Position numbers and translations under genes: made by a program. From contig CAYPZL010000102.1 in assembly GCA_964415045.1 (NCBI GenBank), positions 1 through 19,798 of the forward strand: 19,798 bases of DNA, given 5' to 3'. Positions 14,597-19,798 of the stretch are shown in pieces. The notes beneath the pieces are model-generated. The model had not been told where the DNA came from. It made no database searches and saw only the letters and a list, made by a program, of their open reading frames with translations. Source of the DNA: CAYPZL01 sp964415045 (GTDB lineage: Bacteria > Planctomycetota > Phycisphaerae > Sedimentisphaerales > Anaerobacaceae). Position 1 is the first letter of the stretch, and each line of letters begins with the position of its first letter.

Positions 14597-17500
14597 TGCG
14601 ATTTCGTTTCCCGCAGTTACTCTGTTTGCTGGTGGTCCTGGTTCATCCCGCGTTTTGCCAGGACTGGCCGACGTACATGCACGACAACGCCAGGAGCGGG
14701 GCGGCACAGGCATCGCTTGAATTGCCGCTGCGTTCGCAGTGGACGTTCGAGCCGCAACAGCCGCCGGCGCCGGCCTGGCCTGGCCCGGCCAGGCAGGACT
14801 ACTACCACCGCCATTACGACCTGCGGGCTACGGTGGCCTACGACCGGGCCTTCCATGTCGTGGGAGCGGGCGAATCCATCTACTTCGCCTCTTCCGCAGA
14901 GGACAAAGTCTATGCGCTGGACGCGGCAACGGGACAGGTCCGCTGGACCTTCTTCACGGAAGGCCCCGTGCGTTTCGCGCCGGTCCTGTGGGGCGGGAAC
15001 CTCTACGTCGGCTCCGACGACGGCTGCGTGTACTGCCTGTCCGCCACCGACGGTTCCTTGCAGTGGAAGCGCAGAATCGCACCGGAGCATCGCCTGATTC
15101 CGGGAAACGGACGTATGATCTCCTTGTGGCCCATCCGTACGGGGATCGTGGTGGACGACGGTGTCCTGTACTGCACGGCCGGTCTGTTCCCCGTCCAGGG
15201 GACGTACCTGGCCGCGCTCGAGGCGCGAACCGGGGCCGTGCAATTCAGACGAAAGATCGACATCTCCCCGCAAGGCTATATGCTCGCTTCCGCCCGGCGT
15301 CTGTATGTCCCGACCGGGCGCACGAATCCCGTCATCTACACGCGCGACACTGGCCAACAGGAGGGGCAGCTCTCCAGTGCCGGAGGTGCCTATGCCCTTT
15401 TGACGGACGATATCCTGGTCACGGGTCCGGGACGCGGCGCCAAAGAGCTGCATGCCGACGACCCGCAGGCGAAAGACACCATCGCCACGTTCGGCGGCCT
15501 GCGCATGCTGGTCTCGGGGTCGGTGGCGTACATGCAATCGGAGAGGCAACTGGCCGCGTTCGATCGAGGCCGGTACTTTCAGCTTTCCCGAGAGCGTCGG
15601 GACCTGCAGCGCCGGCGCGGCGCCGCCCAGCAGTCGCTCAAGAAGATCAAAGCCGGCACGCCCGAAGCGAAGCGCGTGCAGTCGCAGATAGCAGATTTCG
15701 ATGCCGGGATCGCGCGTCTGGACGGGCAGTTGAAGGACTGCTATCTCTGGACGGTCGAGTGCGCGTATCCGCATGCGATGATCGTGGCGGGTAAGACGCT
15801 CTTTGTGGGGGGGCAGGACCGTATCGCCGCGGTTGACAGTGGCAGCGGCGCGGTGGTCTGGACGGCCGACGTGAAAGGCAAGGCGTGCGGGCTGGCTGTT
15901 GTGAACGGATCGCTGCTGGTCAGTACGGATGCGGGACGCATCCATTGCTTTGGCCATTCGGGGACCGATGCGCTCACGACGATTGCCGAGACCCCTTCAC
16001 CCGGATGCCCTTATCCGCAGGATGCCTTGACGAAACGCTATGAAGATGCCGCGGATTATATCGTGGGCCGTTTGCCTTGCGAGGTGGGATATTGCCTGGT
16101 TCTGGACAGCGGCGAAGGGCGTCTGGCCTACGAATTGGCACGACGGACGCAGCTCAAGGTAATCGGCGTCGAGTTGGATGCGGAGAAGGCCGAGAAGGCG
16201 CGCCGGCTGCTTGATAAGGCCGGCCTCTCGGGCCGCGTCGCCATCCATCATTGCACTTCTTCGGACTTGCCATTCACAAGCTTCTTCGCCAACGTGGTGG
16301 TCTCCGATGCGATGCTCGGCGCGGGCAAACGTCCCGACCGCCTGGATGAGATCTCCCGGCTCGTGCGACCGTATGGAGGAGTGCTCCTTCTGGCCGAACC
16401 TGCGAAATCCGGTTCCGAAAGCGATATGCAGCAATGGGCACAGAATGTCTTGCCGGGCTGGCACGTTGAGAGCAGAAGCGGTCTGACCTGGGGTGTGTAT
16501 CGCCGGGGCCGGCCCGAAAACGCCGGTGAATGGACGCATACCTATGCCGAGCCGGGCAACAGCGCGTGCAGCGGAGACAAAATCGTTAAGGGCCCCCTGA
16601 CCCTGCAGTGGTTCGGCGAGCCGGGGCCCCGGGACATGATCGACCGCCATCACCGCAACGTTCCGCCCCTCTTCAAGGATGGAAGGCTCTTTGTCCCGGG
16701 CGACTGTGTCGTCTTCGCGGTCGACGCCTACAACGGCACGATTCTCTGGAAGCGCGAGGTGCCCGATTCACGGCGGTTGGGCGTCTTCCTGGACGGCAGC
16801 AATATGATCGTCGATGAGCGTTGTCTCTATGTCGCCGTCGGAGACCAGTGCCGCGCTTACGATGTCACGACCGGCAGACCGGCAAAGGTTTTTCGCATGG
16901 TACAGCCCGCCGGGGGCGAGCCGCGCAAGTGGGGTTACCTGGCTTGCCAGAACTCGATTCTCTTTGGCTCCGGCTGTCGGCCGGACGCTTCGTATACCGA
17001 GACCAGCTACGATGCCGACTTGGCCTTGTGGTACCGGGACATGAAGGTCGTGACGAGCGATTATCTTTTTGCCCGGGACAAAGAGGGCGGCGCGCCGCTC
17101 TGGACCTATCGGGACGGTCTGATTCTCAACACGACCCTTGCGCTTGGGGACGGGCGAATCTACTTTGTCGAGACGCACAGCCCCGCGGCCCTGGCCGAAA
17201 AGACCGGGCGGCTGCCGATCAAGACGCTGTTTCAAGGCGACCGGCAGTATCTCGTGGCGTTGCAACAGAAAACCGGACGTGTGGTATTCAAGCAGAAGAT
17301 CGACGTGACTCATTTTGAGGAGCCGGTTTATCTGAACTTCGGACGGGGCGTGTTGTTGTTGAGCGGTTCGCGCCTTGCGGGCAAGTCGATAGAGTATTAT
17401 TATGACGCCTTTGACGCGGAAACCGGGGCCGATCTGTGGCACGCCGGCCATGACTCCGGCCTGGCGATCGATGGCGGGCACGGAGAGTACAACCGGCATC

Positions 17501-17841
17501 CCACGATCGTGGGTGACGTTGTGTACGCCTGGCCCTATGCGTACGCTCTGAGCAGCGGTGAGAGAATCGAGGATTGGAAATTCAATCGTCGCGGGCACGG
17601 CTGCGGCGGTGTCTCGGCATCGGCGCAGTGCCTGTTCTGGCGGGGCGGGAATCCGTGGATGTACGATCTCGGGCCCCACGGAGGGCCGGCACGGATCAAC
17701 GCCGTGAGCCGGCCCGGATGCTGGATCAACATGATCCCGGCTGGCGGGCTCGTGCTTATCCCGGAGGCCAGCTCCGGCTGCACATGCGGTTTTCCCGTGC
17801 AGACGTCGCTGGCGTACATACCGCAGAGCAGCCTGAAATGA
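14593..17841 (+). CDS. Exported PQQ-type beta-propeller protein with internal methyltransferase domain
   Basis: A 1082-aa protein. It has a signal peptide (1-22, ending 'HPAFC'), then propeller B (about 23-455) starting 'QDWPTYMHDNARSG' and ending 'GRIHCFG'. Inside it lies a charged helical insert (about 323-378, 'SRERRDLQRRRGAAQQSLKK'). A class I SAM methyltransferase-like domain follows (about 480-640) with motif I 'LDSGEGR' (504-510), acidic 'GVELDAEKAEKA' (Glu527, Asp529) and 'SDLPF'. Propeller A (about 645-1078) starts 'GEWTHTYAEPGNSAC' and ends with Cys1043 and Cys1063-x-Cys1065 ('SGCTCGF'). Blade motifs include 'ALDAATGQVRW', 'ALEARTGAVQF' and 'AVDAYNGTILW'. The propeller-methyltransferase-propeller order is known in Planctomycetota proteins, without an assigned function that I know of. 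The start is ATG 14593, overlapping the previous stop; ATG 14596 is equally possible. Confidence 0.85.
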   Translation: MMRFRFPQLLCLLVVLVHPAFCQDWPTYMHDNARSGAAQASLELPLRSQWTFEPQQPPAPAWPGPARQDYYHRHYDLRATVAYDRAFHVVGAGESIYFASSAEDKVYALDAATGQVRWTFFTEGPVRFAPVLWGGNLYVGSDDGCVYCLSATDGSLQWKRRIAPEHRLIPGNGRMISLWPIRTGIVVDDGVLYCTAGLFPVQGTYLAALEARTGAVQFRRKIDISPQGYMLASARRLYVPTGRTNPVIYTRDTGQQEGQLSSAGGAYALLTDDILVTGPGRGAKELHADDPQAKDTIATFGGLRMLVSGSVAYMQSERQLAAFDRGRYFQLSRERRDLQRRRGAAQQSLKKIKAGTPEAKRVQSQIADFDAGIARLDGQLKDCYLWTVECAYPHAMIVAGKTLFVGGQDRIAAVDSGSGAVVWTADVKGKACGLAVVNGSLLVSTDAGRIHCFGHSGTDALTTIAETPSPGCPYPQDALTKRYEDAADYIVGRLPCEVGYCLVLDSGEGRLAYELARRTQLKVIGVELDAEKAEKARRLLDKAGLSGRVAIHHCTSSDLPFTSFFANVVVSDAMLGAGKRPDRLDEISRLVRPYGGVLLLAEPAKSGSESDMQQWAQNVLPGWHVESRSGLTWGVYRRGRPENAGEWTHTYAEPGNSACSGDKIVKGPLTLQWFGEPGPRDMIDRHHRNVPPLFKDGRLFVPGDCVVFAVDAYNGTILWKREVPDSRRLGVFLDGSNMIVDERCLYVAVGDQCRAYDVTTGRPAKVFRMVQPAGGEPRKWGYLACQNSILFGSGCRPDASYTETSYDADLALWYRDMKVVTSDYLFARDKEGGAPLWTYRDGLILNTTLALGDGRIYFVETHSPAALAEKTGRLPIKTLFQGDRQYLVALQQKTGRVVFKQKIDVTHFEEPVYLNFGRGVLLLSGSRLAGKSIEYYYDAFDAETGADLWHAGHDSGLAIDGGHGEYNRHPTIVGDVVYAWPYAYALSSGERIEDWKFNRRGHGCGGVSASAQCLFWRGGNPWMYDLGPHGGPARINAVSRPGCWINMIPAGGLVLIPEASSGCTCGFPVQTSLAYIPQSSLK

Positions 17842-17890
17842 GCGCCGGCATGCAGCCGGATTTGGAGAAACACGAGGTTCGGTGGCAGCA

Positions 17891-19042
17891 ATGATGGGTA
17901 TCGCGAAATTGATTGTGAAAGAGCTGTGGCATCGGAAGGTGAACTTCCTTCTCGGCGTTCTGGCCGTGACGACCGCGGTGGCGTTCTTCGTGGCGTTCCA
18001 CACGGCCGCCCGGGCCTCCGAGCGGGAGACCGCCCGGCTGATGCTGTCCATGGGCTACAACCTGCACGTCATCGCCGGAGAGGCGGACGTGGGCGGTTAT
18101 CTCCTGACCGGCGTTCCCGACCAGACCATGCCCCAGGAGTACTTGGACAAGCTCGCCTCGCAGAAGAAGATCTCCTATAACCACCTGCTGGCGACGCTCG
18201 ATGGGAAGATCGATTGGCGCGGCATGCAGATCATCCTTACCGGGATTGCCCCGGAGGTGTGTCCCCCCGGTCAAAAGAAGCCGCCGATGGTCTTTGAAAT
18301 CAAGTCGGGCACCGCCTACGTGGGTCACCAAATCGCCGAGCGGTTCCAGATCGAAAAGGGGCAAACCATCGTTCTCGGCGGCAAGTCCCTGAAGGTCGAG
18401 CGCTGCTTAGCCGAATCGGGCGGTGTGGACGACGTTCGCATCCAGTGCAGCCTCAGCGACGCGCAGGAGATTCTGAATCTGCCCGGCCGGCTCAGCGAAA
18501 TCCAGGCCGTCGATTGTCTGTGCTACCTCGAGGACGGCGATCCCGTGGCGATCCTGCGGAAGCAGATCGGCGAGATTCTCCCCGGCGCGCAGGTCTTGCA
18601 GGTCAAATCGCTGGCCGAGGCCCGGGCCAAACAGCGGCAGATGATCCGCAAAACCTTTGCGGTGATGATCCCGTTCGTGGTGATTGCCTGCGGCGTCTGG
18701 ATCGGCGTGCTGGCGATCATGAACGTCCGCGACCGGCAGCAGGAAATCGGCCTGCTGCGGGCGCTGGGCTACAACGCGGGGCCCATCATGTTCCTGTTCG
18801 TGGGCAAGGCCGTGCTGACCGGCGTGTTAGGCGCAGTCGCGGGTTTCGCCGTGGGGACGGTCCTGGGCCTTGAATTCGGGCCCAACATCTTTAAGATCAC
18901 GGCCCAGACCATGCTGCGGCCGGAATGGTCCATCTTCGTCCAGGCCTGCGTTCTGGCGCCGCTGTTCGCGGTCGTCGCCGGCTTCGTGCCGACGATGATT
19001 GCTGTGACGTATGATCCCGCCGCAACATTGAGAGAAGAGTAG
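17891..19042 (+). CDS. ABC transporter permease, FtsX/MacB/LolC-like
   Basis: About 383-aa inner-membrane subunit of a type VII (MacB/LolCDE-like) ABC system. An N-terminal helix ('FLLGVLAVTTAVAFFVAF') is followed by an extracytoplasmic domain (about 45-250) and then three C-terminal helices forming the FtsX-type domain ('AVMIPFVVIACGVWIGVLAI'; 'VLTGVLGAVAGFAVGTVLG'; 'CVLAPLFAVVAGFVPTMIAV'). The coupling segment 'VRDRQQEIGLLRALG' is the conserved cytoplasmic contact with the ATPase, and 'DPAATLREE' is the typical end of such permeases. Such systems act by mechanotransmission, moving lipoproteins, peptides or driving envelope enzymes. Start choice is uncertain: GTG 17882, ATG 17891 or ATG 17894; I chose 17891 because GGTGG lies 5 nt upstream. 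It lies 49 nt after the second propeller gene and is followed by its ATPase, with 2 nt between stop and start. No MacA-like adaptor is visible. Confidence 0.88.
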   Translation: MMGIAKLIVKELWHRKVNFLLGVLAVTTAVAFFVAFHTAARASERETARLMLSMGYNLHVIAGEADVGGYLLTGVPDQTMPQEYLDKLASQKKISYNHLLATLDGKIDWRGMQIILTGIAPEVCPPGQKKPPMVFEIKSGTAYVGHQIAERFQIEKGQTIVLGGKSLKVERCLAESGGVDDVRIQCSLSDAQEILNLPGRLSEIQAVDCLCYLEDGDPVAILRKQIGEILPGAQVLQVKSLAEARAKQRQMIRKTFAVMIPFVVIACGVWIGVLAIMNVRDRQQEIGLLRALGYNAGPIMFLFVGKAVLTGVLGAVAGFAVGTVLGLEFGPNIFKITAQTMLRPEWSIFVQACVLAPLFAVVAGFVPTMIAVTYDPAATLREE

Positions 19043-19044
19043 AG

Positions 19045-19707
19045 ATGATCGTCGTTGAAGATCTTGCCAAGACATACCAGACACGAGGCGGCCGCGTCGA
19101 GGCGCTCAGTCAAATCAATTTCCAGATCGACCCCGGCGAGTTCGTCGTCCTGTGCGGGCCCAGCGGCAGCGGCAAAACGACGCTGCTGATGACGATCGCG
19201 GCCATGCTCCGGCCGACCAGCGGAGCGGTCTACCTCGGCCGGCAAAATATCTACGAAATGAGCGGCCGGGGACGAGCCGCCTTTCGCGCCGACAACATCG
19301 GCTTCGTCTTTCAAATGTTCCACCTCGTACCCTATTTGAACGTGCTGGAAAACGTCCTGGTCGCCGCCGGCGCCGTCGGCAAGAAGGACGCCAGGGCCCG
19401 CGCGGAACAACTTCTGGAGCGATTAGGCTTGCAGCCGCGCGCCTGGCACAGGCCCGCCGAGCTCAGCGCGGGAGAGAAACAGCGCGCCGCCATCGCCCGG
19501 GCGCTGCTCAATGAGCCCAGGCTCATCCTCGCCGATGAGCCGACGGGCAATCTCGATCCGGAGAATGCGACCTCGGTCCTAAGCCACCTGCGCGATTTCC
19601 AGAGTGACGGCGGGACCGTGGTTGTCGCGACCCACGGCCCCGCCGCGAAGCAGTTCGCCACCCGCACGGTGTATCTCGACGGTGGCAGGCTTGCGAAGCT
19701 CTGCTGA
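19045..19707 (+). CDS. ABC transporter ATP-binding protein, LolD/MacB-like
   Basis: A 220-aa cytoplasmic ATPase with all nucleotide-binding motifs: Walker A 'GPSGSGKTT' (38-46), Q-loop Gln90 ('FVFQMF'), signature 'LSAGEKQ' (140-146), Walker B plus catalytic Glu 'ILADEPTGNLDP' (161-172) and the H-loop His197 ('VVATHG'). 'PTGNLD' and the length fit the LolD/MacB/FtsE branch. The signature has Ala-Gly-Glu-Lys in place of the usual Gly-Gly-Glu-Gln, a mild variation. The ATG follows the permease stop after 2 nt, so the two are coupled and should form one transporter. The operon probably starts at the type I membrane protein gene (13358), which suggests the pair serves the exported propeller system, although the substrate is unknown. 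Confidence 0.94.
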   Translation: MIVVEDLAKTYQTRGGRVEALSQINFQIDPGEFVVLCGPSGSGKTTLLMTIAAMLRPTSGAVYLGRQNIYEMSGRGRAAFRADNIGFVFQMFHLVPYLNVLENVLVAAGAVGKKDARARAEQLLERLGLQPRAWHRPAELSAGEKQRAAIARALLNEPRLILADEPTGNLDPENATSVLSHLRDFQSDGGTVVVATHGPAAKQFATRTVYLDGGRLAKLC

Positions 19708-19765
19708 CTCTGAGCCGGCCTGGGTCATTGCGCCGAGCGTCTGGCCTGAACATAAATCTGTAATC

Positions 19766-19782
19766 CACCGGCTATGCCGGTG
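19766..19782. repeat. Perfect hairpin near the window end (REP or insertion-sequence end?)
   Basis: CACCGGC, loop TAT, GCCGGTG: a perfect 7-bp stem, 58 nt after the ATPase stop. No T-run follows (GAGAATTGAAAAGG), which argues against a simple terminator on the plus strand. The compact stem with a three-base loop resembles REP elements or the subterminal hairpins of IS200/IS605-type elements. The window ends before this could be decided. Confidence 0.35.
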
Positions 19783-19798
19783 AGAATTGAAAAGGCTC

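Noticed and set aside
17850..17863. Shared 14-mer ATGCAGCCGGATTT with 2700-2713 as a repeat element
   Set aside because: A single chance-length match in unrelated contexts with no extension on either side.
16768..18051. 427-codon minus-strand frame across the propeller/permease junction
   Set aside because: Spans two well-supported plus-strand genes and shows no domain or ribosome site.

Overview
The window reads as a chromosomal segment of a GC-rich bacterium, most probably a member of the Planctomycetota (Phycisphaerae/Sedimentisphaerales-like). This is inferred from protein families, not from a marker gene. The clues are giant secreted PQQ-type beta-propeller proteins with an embedded methyltransferase-like domain, the C-terminal Cys-x-Cys motif typical of those propellers, a dockerin-like 'GDINLDCVVD' motif, and a mixture of secreted carbohydrate-active proteins. 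No rRNA, tRNA, CRISPR array or complete mobile element is visible.

Layout. (1) 58-2646, minus strand: a two-gene unit of a GT4/GT5-like glycosyltransferase and a GH57 alpha-glucan hydrolase with abutting stop and start, probably glycogen/alpha-glucan metabolism. (2) 2647-2986: divergent intergenic region with a good sigma70-like promoter, then fbaB (class I fructose-bisphosphate aldolase) on the plus strand. (3) 4040-5524: a low-density stretch with a 65-aa single-span membrane protein and, on the minus strand, a headless and tailless fragment of a secreted FN3/PKD/dockerin-type protein, best read as a gene remnant. (4) 5525-7525: a small phasin-like helical protein followed by an ABC1/AarF/UbiB-family atypical kinase.

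(5) 7572-19707, plus strand: an exported-protein and transport region. It holds a signal-peptide protein fusing a glycosidase-like TIM barrel to a serine beta-lactamase/esterase-like domain; a 1019-aa propeller/methyltransferase protein under its own near-consensus promoter; and then a tight unit of a type I membrane protein, a second 1082-aa propeller/methyltransferase protein (4-nt overlap), a MacB/FtsX-like ABC permease and its LolD/MacB-like ATPase (2 nt between stop and start).

The most notable observation is that the two propeller proteins are paralogues whose three modules are in circularly permuted order: methyltransferase-propeller A-propeller B in the first, propeller B-methyltransferase-propeller A in the second. 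The first copy's methyltransferase domain has lost its cofactor motif while the second keeps it. With the membrane protein and the ABC pair they form a candidate cell-envelope system of unknown function.
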